Shown: positions 25,656 to 36,096 of the stretch, one piece after another
How positions within the stretch are numbered: the stretch's first letter is position 1
Layout: each line of letters begins with the position of its first letter
NCBI RefSeq assembly: GCF_006874465.1
Contig: NZ_VIRL01000005.1
Span: 248,001 to 312,000, forward strand
Direction of reading: 5' to 3'
From: Microbispora bryophytorum
GTDB lineage: Bacteria; Actinomycetota; Actinomycetes; Streptosporangiales; Streptosporangiaceae
Length of the DNA: 64,000 nt
The notes under the pieces: model-generated
The model's input: the letters and a program-made list of their open reading frames with translations, nothing else
Databases searched by the model: none
Told to the model about the DNA's origin: nothing
Position numbers and translations under genes: made by a program

Positions 25656-26845
25656 CCCGCGTCCTGTCCTCGTGGCGCAGGCTCGGCCTGCGCATGCGGC
25701 TCACCCTGCTGTACGGCGGGTTGTTCTTCCTGGCGGGGTCGGTGCTGCTGTGGTTCACCCAGCTGCTGACCGCGCGGGCGCTCAACCAGCGGTTCGTGGT
25801 GGCGGTGGCGTCGAAGGTGACCGGTGCCCCCAGTGCCGTGCTGGGGGGCAAGTTGCCCGACAGCGACGTGCTCGCGCAGCGGGTGCGCACCAACGTCGAG
25901 CAGGGGGCGGCCGACGCGCTGAGCGACGTGCTCAGGTCGTCGATGATCGTCATGATCCTGGTGGGGGCCGTCGCGGTGGTGCTGGGCTACCTGGTGGCCG
26001 ACCGCGCGCTGCGCCCGCTGGACCGGGTGACCGAGACCGCGCAGCGGCTGTCGGAGAGCACGCTGCACGAGCGGATCGGGCTGCGCGGGCCGCAGGACGA
26101 GATCAAGCGGCTCGCCGACACCTTCGACGCGATGCTCGACCGGCTGCACCGCGTGTTCGACGCGCAGCGCCGGTTCATCGCCAACGCCTCCCACGAGCTG
26201 CGCACCCCGCTGGCGGTCAACCGTACGGTCCTGGAGGTGTCGCTGGAGGAACCGGCGGCGTCGGAGGACCTCAAGGCGCTGGCCCGCGCGCTGCTCGGCA
26301 CCAACGCGAGGTACGAGCGGCTGATCGAGGGCCTGCTCATGCTGGCGCAGTCGGAGCAGGAGCCGACGGCCCGCAAGCCGGTCGACCTGCGGCAGGTCGT
26401 CCGTACGGCGATGGAGCAGATCGACCTGCAGCCGCGCCGCAGGAAGGTGGTCGTCCACGAGGACCTGAGCCCGGCGGTCGCGCACGGCGACCCGCTGTTC
26501 CTCGAACGCTGCCTGGTCAACCTGCTGGAAAACGCGATCAAGTACAACGTGCGGGACGGCGAGGTCTGGGTCCGGTTGCGGGAGGAGGAGGCCGGGGTGA
26601 GCGTGACGGTGGAGAACACCGGGCCCCTGGTCCCGCCATACGAGGTGGACGACCTGTTCGAGCCGTTCCGCCGGCTCGGCGGCGACCGCGTCCGCTCCGC
26701 CCGAGGGTCGGGGCTGGGCCTGTCCATCGTCCGGGCCATCGCCGTGGCGCACGGCGGCGAGGTGGAGGCGCTCGCCCGGCCGGAGGGCGGCCTGGCGGTG
26801 ACCGTACGCCTGCCCGGTGAGCCCGGATCCTCCTGCCGCCGGTGA
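25652..26845 (+). CDS. sensor histidine kinase
   Basis: A 397-aa membrane kinase. TM1 is at ~18-40 and TM2 at ~98-117, with a ~57-aa extracytoplasmic loop between them and a HAMP at ~117-170. The HisKA phosphoacceptor is FIANASHELRTP with His181. HATPase_c has N box ENAIKYN and G box RGSGLGLSIVRAIAVAHGG. GTG start at 25652 overlaps the regulator stop. It probably senses a cell-envelope or drug signal and controls the divergent efflux operon. The last ~15 aa are low-complexity. Confidence 0.95.
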   Translation: MTRVLSSWRRLGLRMRLTLLYGGLFFLAGSVLLWFTQLLTARALNQRFVVAVASKVTGAPSAVLGGKLPDSDVLAQRVRTNVEQGAADALSDVLRSSMIVMILVGAVAVVLGYLVADRALRPLDRVTETAQRLSESTLHERIGLRGPQDEIKRLADTFDAMLDRLHRVFDAQRRFIANASHELRTPLAVNRTVLEVSLEEPAASEDLKALARALLGTNARYERLIEGLLMLAQSEQEPTARKPVDLRQVVRTAMEQIDLQPRRRKVVVHEDLSPAVAHGDPLFLERCLVNLLENAIKYNVRDGEVWVRLREEEAGVSVTVENTGPLVPPYEVDDLFEPFRRLGGDRVRSARGSGLGLSIVRAIAVAHGGEVEALARPEGGLAVTVRLPGEPGSSCRR

Positions 26846-27019
26846 TCACCGGCGGGCCCTTTACCCCCAAGTGCGAGGTCTGCTGCCTACTGCCCGGTAA
26901 AATCTGGGTTGTTCTAACTTGACCGGTTTGACCTGGTCTATTACGTTTTAGGCAACTCGGGGGCACTTGCTCATCTCAATGGTCAAGAAGCCCTCCTCAG
27001 ACCGACGCGACCGGCCGAT

Positions 27020-27165
27020 CCCGGCCGGTCGCCCGGCCGCCGAGTCCGCGTCCGCGCGGAGCCGGGGACCCACCTCTCCTGGGGTGAATCGGCATACGTG
27101 CCGTAGGGCGACTTCCAGCCCGAACCCGTCAGCTAACCCGGTAGGCGGCATGGAAGCAAGGGAGT
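27020..27165 (+). promoter_or_regulatory. ydaO-type cyclic di-AMP riboswitch
   Basis: Conserved elements appear in order: CGCCGAGTCC near 27038, CCGGGGACCC at 27062-27071, GGGGTGAATCGG at 27081-27092, CCGTAGGGC at 27101-27109, GCCCGAACCC at 27118-27127, and AGCTAACCCGGTAGGCGG at 27131-27148. This matches the c-di-AMP (ydaO-yuaA) aptamer as found upstream of actinobacterial rpf and NlpC/P60/CHAP genes. The 3' end contains the Shine-Dalgarno GGGAG. Boundaries are approximate. c-di-AMP normally turns these cell-wall hydrolases off. Confidence 0.9.
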
Positions 27166-27175
27166 ACGCCCCACC

Positions 27176-27850
27176 ATGCACGTCGTCAACACCTGTCTTC
27201 GCGCTGCCCTCGCGGGCGGGGTCCTCGCCTCGGCCGTGCTGATCGCCTCACCGGCCGCGCACGCGGACAACCCGGCCACCGGCAAGGGCCCGGCGGTCGC
27301 GAAGTCCACGTCCGAGATCGCCTCCACGCTGCCCATGGTCAGCGCGGCCGACGTGCTGACCCTGGCCAGGAGCCAGATCGGGATCAGTGAGAACGCCAAG
27401 GGCGGCGGGACCAAGTTCCAGGAGTGGTACATGTCCACGCCCCGCGCCCGCGAGACCCTCGCCCGCGACGGCGGCACACTGAAGGGCTACCTCAACGCGG
27501 CCTGGTGCGACATGTTCGTCTCGTGGGTGGGACAGCAGCTCGGCATCGCTCCGGTCATGGGCTCCGACGCCTACACCGTGGAGCACGCGCGCTGGTTCGC
27601 CGAACACGGCCGCTGGGGCCACACCCCCAAGCCGGGCGCGGTGGTGTTCTTCAACTGGAACGGCAGCAAGGACATCGACGACATCGAGCACGTGGGGTTC
27701 GTCGTCAAGGACAACGACGACGGCACTATCCAGACGATCGAGGGCAACACCGGCGACGGCGGCGCCGTCGAGGCCCGTACCCGTCCTACCTGGCAGGTGG
27801 CCGGATACGGCTACCCGGTGTATCCCGGGGACACCTCCGCCTCCTCCTGA
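27176..27850 (+). CDS. secreted CHAP-domain peptidoglycan hydrolase
   Basis: A 224-aa exported protein. The signal peptide at ~1-30 ends SPAAHADNP. The mature protein has a CHAP-like amidase domain: LARSQIGISE (~63), the catalytic Cys in NAAWCDMFVSWVGQQLG (~106) and the active-site His in IEHVGFVVKD (~165). It probably cleaves peptidoglycan stem peptides or crossbridges during growth or germination. Control by the c-di-AMP riboswitch is typical for this family. Confidence 0.92.
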   Translation: MHVVNTCLRAALAGGVLASAVLIASPAAHADNPATGKGPAVAKSTSEIASTLPMVSAADVLTLARSQIGISENAKGGGTKFQEWYMSTPRARETLARDGGTLKGYLNAAWCDMFVSWVGQQLGIAPVMGSDAYTVEHARWFAEHGRWGHTPKPGAVVFFNWNGSKDIDDIEHVGFVVKDNDDGTIQTIEGNTGDGGAVEARTRPTWQVAGYGYPVYPGDTSASS

Positions 27851-27861
27851 CAGGCGACGCC

Positions 27862-27892
27862 CGAAGCGCGCCGGTGATCCCGGCGCGCTTCG
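27862..27892 (+). terminator. terminator of the CHAP gene
   Basis: CGAAGCGCGCCGG-TGATC-CCGGCGCGCTTCG is a perfect 13-bp stem with a 5-nt loop, 12 bp after the stop. It is very stable, with no T-tract. Confidence 0.8.
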
Positions 27893-27962
27893 CCGTCCCC
27901 GCCGAGGGCGCCGGGCCTTGATCACATTGACCTGTGCGGTCGTGAGCTGCGAGCCTGGCGGC

Positions 27963-28310
27963 ATGCACGCGTTCGACGTCCTCGGCGATCCGGTGCGCCG
28001 CCGGATCCTGGAACTGCTCGCCGAGGGCGAGCGCTCCGCCGGGGAGATCGGCTCCATCGTGCAGGAGGAGTTCGGAATCTCCCAGCCCGGGGTGTCACAG
28101 CACCTGCGCGTGCTGAGGGAGAGCGGCTTCGCGACGGTCCGGGCCGAGGGCACCCGGCGCCTGTACGCCGTCGACCCCGCGCCGCTGCGCGAGGTCGACA
28201 CCTGGCTCGACCACTTCCGCCGCTTCTGGAACCAGCGACTGGACGCCCTGGGCACCGAACTCGCCCGAGGGAAGCGGGAGCGCCGCCTGCAGGACGACGC
28301 CCGCCCGTGA
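27963..28310 (+). CDS. ArsR-family regulator (SRPBCC-pair type)
   Basis: A 115-aa wHTH: MHAFDVLGDPVRRRILELLAEGERSAGEIGSIVQEEFGISQPGVSQHLRVLRESGFATVRAEGTRRLYAVD. There are no Cys or His metal ligands. The RRLYAVDPAPLREVDTWLDHFRRFWNQRLDALGTEL C-terminus is typical of ArsR proteins coupled to AHSA1/SRPBCC genes, but no such gene follows here. Only a 240-bp low-coding stretch lies before the DUF5990 gene, so the partner may have been lost. Confidence 0.9.
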   Translation: MHAFDVLGDPVRRRILELLAEGERSAGEIGSIVQEEFGISQPGVSQHLRVLRESGFATVRAEGTRRLYAVDPAPLREVDTWLDHFRRFWNQRLDALGTELARGKRERRLQDDARP

Positions 28311-28547
28311 GCCGTGCGCACCTCGTCCGGGCCGGCGCTACCGGGGAGCCGCACCCCGTCTGGGGGCCACGCGTGCGAGCGTGGTCCAGCCCGTCCAGCC
28401 TCGCCGCAACTCGCGCCGGTGAGTGCGCGGCCAGCGGGATCCAGCCGTCACACTCGGCGCGCCCGCAGCCAGAGCGATCTGTCTGGACGAGTTCGAGCCA
28501 CTGCACTTGATGCCCCTGCCGCACCGAGACTGGGGAATGATGCTGGT
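28311..28547. other. intergenic stretch after arsR with no clear gene
   Basis: A GTG at 28307 overlaps the arsR stop and opens a 67-codon frame, but its translation (Ser/Pro/Arg-rich) is not similar to any family I know and it has no hydrophobic or catalytic motif. The opposite strand has an equally long frame. This may be the remains of a lost downstream gene; I see no structured RNA. Confidence 0.3.
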
Positions 28548-29006
28548 GTGCTGATCCGTATCGAGGCATCCAACCTGCCCGGGCGGGAATGCGGGCAGAC
28601 ACCGGGTTTCCCCGGCTACAGCAACATCTATGTCGGCGTGCAGTGGCGCGACCGCCGTGACGAACTGCTCGGCCTGCACCCGGGAGACGCTTCCTCGGCG
28701 GTCTGGGAGCTGAACGCGACCGCGACCCGCAGGGAGACCGAATGGGATCTCCGGGGCCCATTTGTGCAGGGCAGGCCGGGCGGCCGGTTCGTGTATCTGT
28801 CGTGGGGCACGGTCGACGACGCCGGGGTGTTCGCGATGTTCCGGCGGGCGAAGCTGGCGTTCGACGGCATCCCCGCGGCCGTGCTGGATGCCGCAGTGGA
28901 CAACGACCTGCTGGTGGCCCGGCTGGGGCTGACCGATTCGCGCGGTCACCCGCTGTGCGCGGCGGTGCGCCCGCCGCTGGTGGAATGGTCCGCCCCCACC
29001 GTCTGA
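28548..29006 (+). CDS. DUF5990-family protein
   Basis: A 152-aa protein with IRIEASNLPGRECG at the start, followed by VGVQWRDRRDELLGLHPGDASSAVWELNATATR and DVRGPFVQGRPGGRFVYLSWGTV-like blocks, which match actinobacterial DUF5990 (function unknown). GTG 28548 is chosen because GGGGAA lies about 10 nt upstream and the longer frame has no homology. It is monocistronic, convergent to the AI-2E transporter gene. Confidence 0.8.
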   Translation: MLIRIEASNLPGRECGQTPGFPGYSNIYVGVQWRDRRDELLGLHPGDASSAVWELNATATRRETEWDLRGPFVQGRPGGRFVYLSWGTVDDAGVFAMFRRAKLAFDGIPAAVLDAAVDNDLLVARLGLTDSRGHPLCAAVRPPLVEWSAPTV

Positions 29007-29054
29007 CGACGTGTCGTGCCCCGGCAAGCGGTGAGGTCTCCGGTAGAGGGGGCT

Positions 29055-29158
29055 GGTTCACTCGGTGGACGCGGGGCTTTCCGTGGGCGAGGTACGGCGT
29101 AGCTCCGGTTCACTCGGTGGACGCGGGGCTTTCCGCGGGCGAGGTACGGCGTAGCTCC
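29055..29158. repeat. 52-bp tandem duplication over the 3' end of the AI-2E gene
   Basis: Positions 29055-29106 and 29107-29158 are two direct copies of a 52-bp unit differing at a single base (T versus C). The second copy encodes the last codons and the stop of the AI-2E transporter; the first is a spare tail downstream of it. Confidence 0.95.
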
Positions 29159-30189
29159 GGCCAGGCCCGGTAGAGCACCGCGGCGAGTGGTACGGCCAGG
29201 GCGGCTCCGGCGATCCCGGCCACGATGCCGCCGACCGCCAGAGCGACGATGACGGCGAGCGGATGGAAGTGGACCAGCCGGCCGACGATGAGCGGTTGCA
29301 GCACGTGGTTCTCCAACTGCTGTTCCAGGACGAGGATGCCGAGCAGGACGAGCGCGAAGACCACGCCCTTGGTGCCGAGTGTGACCAGGACGGCCAGGCC
29401 GCCGGCGATCACGATGCCGATGATCGGCAGGTAGCTGGCCAGGAAGATCAGCGCGATGAGGGGCACCACCAGCGGGACGCCCATCACGGTTAGCACGATG
29501 GCCATCACGACCGAATGGATCGCGGCCACGATCGTGGTGCCCACCATGTACTGCGACAGGGTTCGCCAGGCGGCCTGGCCGGCCGCATCCACGCGGGTGG
29601 TCGCCTGTGCGAATCCGCGGATCAGCCAGGCCCAGATGCGATCGCCGTCCTTGAGCAAGAAGAACGTCATGAAGAGCATGAGGATGGCGCCGGCCAGCAC
29701 TTCGGCGGCGACGGTGGCGCTCTTCACCAGGCTTTTCCCGATATCCTCGCGCCGGGTCTGCACCTGGTCCAGCAGCGACTGCACCATCTGATCCAGCTGA
29801 GCCTGCCTCAGGTTCAGCGGTCCAGTCACCAGCCAGTTCTGGACCTCACGAGCGGTGTGCTGCACTTGGGCCAGCAGGGTGGGGAACTGCGCGTTGGCCT
29901 GGGTTCCGATGAGGACGCCCACCGCGGTGAGCACCACGAGCCCGCCCAGCAGCGTCACCCAGGCGGCGGCCAGGCTCGGCAGCCCCCGCCGGCGTAGCCA
30001 GCCGCAGATCGGATGAAGCAGGGCGGTGAGCAGCAGCGCGGCGGCCAGCGGCACCATCACCAGCCGCAGGAACGCGACGAGCCACACCACCGCGAACAGC
30101 ACGATTGCGATGCCGATCAGACGCCAGCACCAGGCCGCGACCGTGGCCAGTAACGGCGGCACGCGCGGACCGGCGGAACCCTTGACCAT
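29110..30189 (-). CDS. AI-2E family (DUF20) membrane transporter
   Basis: A 359-aa polytopic protein. It has about eight predicted TM segments, the central amphipathic region at ~130-175 (QMVQSLLDQVQTRREDIGKSL) and the family hallmarks FFLLKDGDRIW (~190), PLIALIFLASYLPIIGIVIAG (~250) and VLEQQLENHVLQPLIVGRLVHFHPLAVIVALAVGG (~298). The family includes the AI-2 exporter TqsA and Na+/H+ antiporters, so the substrate is uncertain. AAAGGGG precedes the ATG. Its C-terminal codons lie in a 52-bp tandem duplication. Confidence 0.93.
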   Translation of the reverse strand: MVKGSAGPRVPPLLATVAAWCWRLIGIAIVLFAVVWLVAFLRLVMVPLAAALLLTALLHPICGWLRRRGLPSLAAAWVTLLGGLVVLTAVGVLIGTQANAQFPTLLAQVQHTAREVQNWLVTGPLNLRQAQLDQMVQSLLDQVQTRREDIGKSLVKSATVAAEVLAGAILMLFMTFFLLKDGDRIWAWLIRGFAQATTRVDAAGQAAWRTLSQYMVGTTIVAAIHSVVMAIVLTVMGVPLVVPLIALIFLASYLPIIGIVIAGGLAVLVTLGTKGVVFALVLLGILVLEQQLENHVLQPLIVGRLVHFHPLAVIVALAVGGIVAGIAGAALAVPLAAVLYRAWPELRRTSPAESPASTE

Positions 30190-30449
30190 GCTTGACCCCT
30201 TTCCAGTTCGGCCCGTCCCGTCGGCTTCGGCGTGAGCGGGAGGCCCGCTACGGACGGTTCACACGGAGCCGTCGCCCGGCGAGCTGGAACCGTTTCTTCC
30301 GCCTGCATACGAAGGCCCTGGAACTGGTGGGCCAAGCGCCGTACGGCCACGAGACTGGGGTGGGCGACGTATGAGCACGCGTGGGAGACCCGGGACGTCC
30401 ACCGCGGAACGAAAGCGGGTGCCCTGCCTCGCCTCGTCCCATCGGTTGG
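30190..30449. other. intergenic region between AI-2E and DUF5994 genes
   Basis: 260 bp with the AI-2E promoter near its left end (minus strand). Frames on both strands are open, but none has a ribosome-binding site or a recognisable domain. Nothing else is seen. Confidence 0.3.
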
Positions 30450-30953
30450 TCAGGGCACGGCGTCGTGCCGGGTGTGCCCGCCTTCGTTGTCCCAGCCGGC
30501 CAGGCTCAGCTCCTGCTCGGCGGGGCCCTCGGCGGGGCTGTCGTGGTCTGCGGCGGCGAGGATGTCACCGGGACGGGTACGGCCCCGGCACCGGGTGGCC
30601 ATGGTGAGCGCCTTACCGGCGGCGGCGGGTGTGGTCTCGGGCGGGATGACGAGCAGGTTGAGGTATTCCATCCCCCAGGTGATCAGGGTGACCACGTGGG
30701 CGTCGATGGTGCGGAACCAGCCCACTTTGACCTGGCGTCCGGGGGCGGCGATGCGGCGCGGGATGTTGTCCCAGGTATCGATGTGCAGGCCCACGCGCAG
30801 GACCCGCCGCTCCAGGTGCTGGTCGATGGCGGCGATCAGGGCGGGCAGTTCCGCGCCGGCGTCGTAGCTGGCGGGCCACCATGCGCCGTCCACCGCGCCC
30901 CGGCGTTGCAGGTCGGGATCCAAGCTGAGCCGTACCTGCTCAGGACCGGTCAT
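30450..30953 (-). CDS. DUF5994-family protein
   Basis: A 167-aa protein. RLSLDPDLQRRGAVDGAWWPASYDAGAELPALIAAIDQHL (~8-47), VGLHIDTWDNIPRRIAAPGRQVKVGWF (~54-80) and YLNLLVIPPET (~97) match actinobacterial DUF5994, function unknown. It overlaps the desaturase stop by 4 bp (ATGA at 30950-30953), so it is translated with it and could be a membrane-lipid or stress accessory. Confidence 0.8.
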   Translation of the reverse strand: MTGPEQVRLSLDPDLQRRGAVDGAWWPASYDAGAELPALIAAIDQHLERRVLRVGLHIDTWDNIPRRIAAPGRQVKVGWFRTIDAHVVTLITWGMEYLNLLVIPPETTPAAAGKALTMATRCRGRTRPGDILAAADHDSPAEGPAEQELSLAGWDNEGGHTRHDAVP

Positions 30954-31957
30954 GAGGAAGGCTCGCGGCGTCGTGCAGCCAGGCGCGCCGGGGTCGGCCA
31001 GCGTACGTCACGGACCCAGCCGAACCTTTCCAGCAGCCGGATCAGCCGGGCGGAGATGTCGATCTGCCCCGGCAGCACGCCGTGGCGGGCGCAGGTGGGG
31101 TCGGCGTGGTGGCCGTTGTGCCAGCTCTCGCCGAACGACACGATCGCCAGCGGCCAGAAGTTCGCGGCCCGGTCCCCGGCCCGGGTCTTCAGCGGCCGCT
31201 CGCCGAAGACGTGGCAGATGGAGTTGATCGACCAGGTGACGTGGTGCAGCAGCGCGATCCGCACCAGCGAGCCCCAGAAGAACGCGGTCACCGCGCCCCG
31301 CCAGGTGCCGGTGGCCAGCAGGCCGATCACGGGTGGCAGCAGCAGAGAGGCCGCGACCAACGGCCCGAACAGCCGATCCACGCGACGAATGTCGCCGTCG
31401 TTGAGCAGGTCCTTGGCGAAATGCTCCGGGTTGGTGCGATCACGCCCGAGCATCCAGCCGACATGCGCGAACAGCAGCCCTTTGGCCAGGCCGCGCACGC
31501 TGCAGCCGTAGCGCCAGGGTGAGTGCGGATCGCCGTCATGGTCGGCGAAGGCGTGATGGCGCCGGTGGTCGGCCACCCACCCGATGACCGAGCCCTGCAC
31601 CGCCAGCGTCCCCGCCACGGCCAGGCCGATCCGGAGCCACCGCCGGGCTTTGAAAGCACCGTGCGTGAGATAGCGGTGAAAGCCCACCGTGACGCCGAGC
31701 CCGGTCAGGACGTAAGCCGTGGCGGCGATCGCCACGTCGGTCCAGCTGAGCCCCCACTCCCAGGCCACCGGAATGGCTGCGGCCAGTGCCGCGAACGGCA
31801 CCAGGACGAACACCCACAACGCGGCCACCGCCGCGGTCGGTTTACGCCCCTCGGTCAGCGGCACCGCGCCGGCGCGCGAGACCGGCATCGGACGCGACCG
31901 GGCGCTGGACACTGGGGTGAGCCCCTCTGAGATGCGGGACCATCGCAGGATCGGCAT
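30950..31957 (-). CDS. acyl-CoA/acyl-lipid delta-9 desaturase
   Basis: A 335-aa integral-membrane non-heme di-iron desaturase. Three His boxes HRYLTH (~94), HRRHH (~131) and HNGHH (~274) are intact, with two TM pairs at ~45-90 and ~175-235. It introduces a cis double bond into saturated fatty acids, using reduced ferredoxin or flavodoxin. The N-terminal ~35 aa are poorly conserved. AAAGGGGG lies before the ATG at 31957. It is the first gene of an operon with the DUF5994 gene. Confidence 0.93.
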   Translation of the reverse strand: MPILRWSRISEGLTPVSSARSRPMPVSRAGAVPLTEGRKPTAAVAALWVFVLVPFAALAAAIPVAWEWGLSWTDVAIAATAYVLTGLGVTVGFHRYLTHGAFKARRWLRIGLAVAGTLAVQGSVIGWVADHRRHHAFADHDGDPHSPWRYGCSVRGLAKGLLFAHVGWMLGRDRTNPEHFAKDLLNDGDIRRVDRLFGPLVAASLLLPPVIGLLATGTWRGAVTAFFWGSLVRIALLHHVTWSINSICHVFGERPLKTRAGDRAANFWPLAIVSFGESWHNGHHADPTCARHGVLPGQIDISARLIRLLERFGWVRDVRWPTPARLAARRREPSS

Positions 31958-32050
31958 GTCATCCCCCTTTCCGGGGGTAAGCCGGTGTGGCGAGTCCGCC
32001 TCAAGGGCGGGATGCCGTCATTACCGGACATTCTCACCCTAGCACCAAAA

Positions 32051-32146
32051 TTCCGATATTTTGTGATATCAGAAGTAGGATTGAGAGCCTACTTCTCATG
32101 TCGCCGTCCTGGGCCCCACTCAGACCCAGGCAACGACTTCCGATAT
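32051..32146. promoter_or_regulatory. AT-rich palindromic leader of the tyrosine recombinase
   Basis: It contains GATAT-TTTGTG-ATATC (32055-32070), a perfect hairpin AGAAGTAGG-(8)-CCTACTTCT (32071-32096) and a repeated TTCCGATAT (32051 and 32138). This low-GC pocket lies just upstream of the recombinase start. The sites could be recombinase arm/core sites or an operator. No tRNA is adjacent. Confidence 0.45.
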
Positions 32147-32161
32147 CGCGAGGGGATTCGA

Positions 32162-33088
32162 GTGGGACGACGGCACCAGGCGACACCCGGCGCGTTCACC
32201 GCGGTCCACGCCGCCTACGCCACCGCGCTGCAGCGGGCGCCGCTGGACGGCGACACCCGACGCGCCTACGACTCCCGGGTCCGCGCCTTCCTCACCTGGC
32301 TGGAGGCCAGCGACCTGGACGGCGACCCGCTCACCGACACCCACGACCGCGACTTCGCTGTCCGCAGCTACAAAACCCACATGAAGACCGTCCTCGGCCG
32401 CAAAGCCAACACCGTCAACGCCCACCTCACCGCCCTGGACCACTTCTTCACCCAGCTCGGCCTCGGCCCCGCCGCGGTGCGCCGTGACGACGCCCCCAAA
32501 ATGGCCCCCCGCGCCCTGGACGCCCGTCAGCAAAAACGATTCCTCCGCGCTGTCGGACGACGGCCCCTGGCCCGCGACCGCGCCATCGGCCGGCTGCTGT
32601 TCTACTCCGGCCTGCGCATCGCCGAACTCGCCGCCCTGGACGACACCGACGTCCCCCTGTCCGCCCGCCAAGGCAAGGTCGTCGTCCGCTTCGGCAACGG
32701 CGAGACCTCACGCGAGATCCCGCTCCTGGACACCACCGCCCGCGCCTCCATCGCCCAATGGCGCGCCGAACGCGCCACCTGGCCCGGCGCCCACACCCCC
32801 GCGCTCTTCCTCAACCGCCGCGGCCGGCGCCTCACCACCCGCGCCGTCGACCACCTTATGGACGAACTCGCCACCGACGCCGACATCGTCGACGAAGCCG
32901 GCGCCCCCGCCCTGTCCGCCCACACCCTCCGCCACACCCTGGCCACCAACCTGCTCCGCGCCGGCGTCGACATCGCCGTCGTCGCCGAAATCCTCGGCCA
33001 CGCCCGACTCGACACCACCCGCCGCTACACCCTCCCCACCCACCCCGACCTCGAACACGCCCTGAGCCACCTCCCCACCGACCAGTAG
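32162..33088 (+). CDS. orphan tyrosine recombinase/integrase
   Basis: A 308-aa XerC/D-like recombinase. The N-terminal SAM-like core-binding domain (AAYATALQRAPLDGDTRRAYDSRVRAFLTWLE, ~15-95) is followed by the catalytic domain. It has the Arg in YSGLRIAELAALDD (~149), HTLRHTLATNLL (His-x-x-Arg, ~261), His in LGHARLD and nucleophile Tyr in TTRRYT (~285). GTG 32162 has GAGGGGA upstream. No excisionase, phage or plasmid gene or att duplication is seen nearby, so it may be an orphan element or a site-specific switch. Confidence 0.9.
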   Translation: MGRRHQATPGAFTAVHAAYATALQRAPLDGDTRRAYDSRVRAFLTWLEASDLDGDPLTDTHDRDFAVRSYKTHMKTVLGRKANTVNAHLTALDHFFTQLGLGPAAVRRDDAPKMAPRALDARQQKRFLRAVGRRPLARDRAIGRLLFYSGLRIAELAALDDTDVPLSARQGKVVVRFGNGETSREIPLLDTTARASIAQWRAERATWPGAHTPALFLNRRGRRLTTRAVDHLMDELATDADIVDEAGAPALSAHTLRHTLATNLLRAGVDIAVVAEILGHARLDTTRRYTLPTHPDLEHALSHLPTDQ

Positions 33089-33141
33089 TCAGATCGACCC
33101 GGCTCCGGCGCTGTCGCCCCAGTAAGCCTCAACGGCCCGGG

Positions 33142-35526
<2,385 letters not shown>

Positions 35527-35550
35527 GCTTATCGTGTTCTCCATGTGTTC

Positions 35551-35565
35551 AGGCGGGGGCCGCCT
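35551..35565 (-). promoter_or_regulatory. small hairpin just upstream of the UvrA-like gene
   Basis: AGGCGG-GGG-CCGCCT on the plus strand forms a perfect 6-bp stem, 7 nt upstream of the first possible ATG (35544) and 25 nt from the chosen start. It could be a terminator of the upstream VOC operon or an attenuator; it is too short to decide. Confidence 0.35.
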
Positions 35566-35680
35566 CAGCGGTCTCCGTCGGCGTCGCCAGGCTCGATCCA
35601 AGCAGCTTCGAGCGGTACGTGTGGTTCTCCGTCTGGTTCTCGTGCCGGCGTGGGGGACGCGGACCCGGCGGCGCGGCCGG

Positions 35681-36091
35681 TCAGCGCAGCTCGTTGATCC
35701 GGATCAGGTTGCCGGCGGGATCGCGGAAGGCGCAGTCGCGGACCCCGTACGGCTGCTCGATCGGCTCCTGCACCACCTCGGCGCCGTGGGCCGCCAGCCG
35801 CTCGAAGAGGCCGTCGAGGTCCTCGGCGGACAGTGTGATCATGGCGTAGGTGCCCTTGGCCATCATCTCGGCGATGGTTCGGCGCTCGTCGTCGGTGATG
35901 CCGGGGTTGCCGCCCGGCGGGTAGAGGACGATGGACGTGCCGGGCTGGTTGACGGGGCCGACGGTGATCCAGCGCATCCCGCGGTAACCGGCGTCGCCCC
36001 GGACCTCGAACCCGAGGACGTCGCGGTAGAAGGCCAGCGCCGCGTCGGGGTCGTCGTGCGGGAGGAAGGCCGAGTGAATGGTGACGTCCAT
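35681..36091 (-). CDS. VOC/glyoxalase-superfamily protein
   Basis: A 136-aa protein with SAFLPHDDPDAALAFYRDVLGFEVRGDAG at the start and VRDCAFRDPAGNLIRINE at the end, typical of the VOC fold (glyoxalase/bleomycin-resistance/dioxygenase). Metal ligands His11 and Glu134 are plausible. It follows AraC 36097-36546 at 5-bp distance and is probably cotranscribed with it. The substrate is unknown. Confidence 0.88.
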   Translation of the reverse strand: MDVTIHSAFLPHDDPDAALAFYRDVLGFEVRGDAGYRGMRWITVGPVNQPGTSIVLYPPGGNPGITDDERRTIAEMMAKGTYAMITLSAEDLDGLFERLAAHGAEVVQEPIEQPYGVRDCAFRDPAGNLIRINELR

Positions 36092-36096
36092 GGCAG

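Noticed and set aside
28307..28510. GTG-started 67-codon frame overlapping the arsR stop
   Set aside because: The coupling looks typical, but the product is Ser/Pro/Arg-rich with no domain and equally good frames exist on the other strand. An expected SRPBCC partner is not encoded.
35583..35700. Possible uORF ahead of the UvrA-like gene (peptide ending ETAEAAPA)
   Set aside because: No ATG, GTG or TTG start exists in that frame after the VOC stop, so I cannot support it as a leader peptide.
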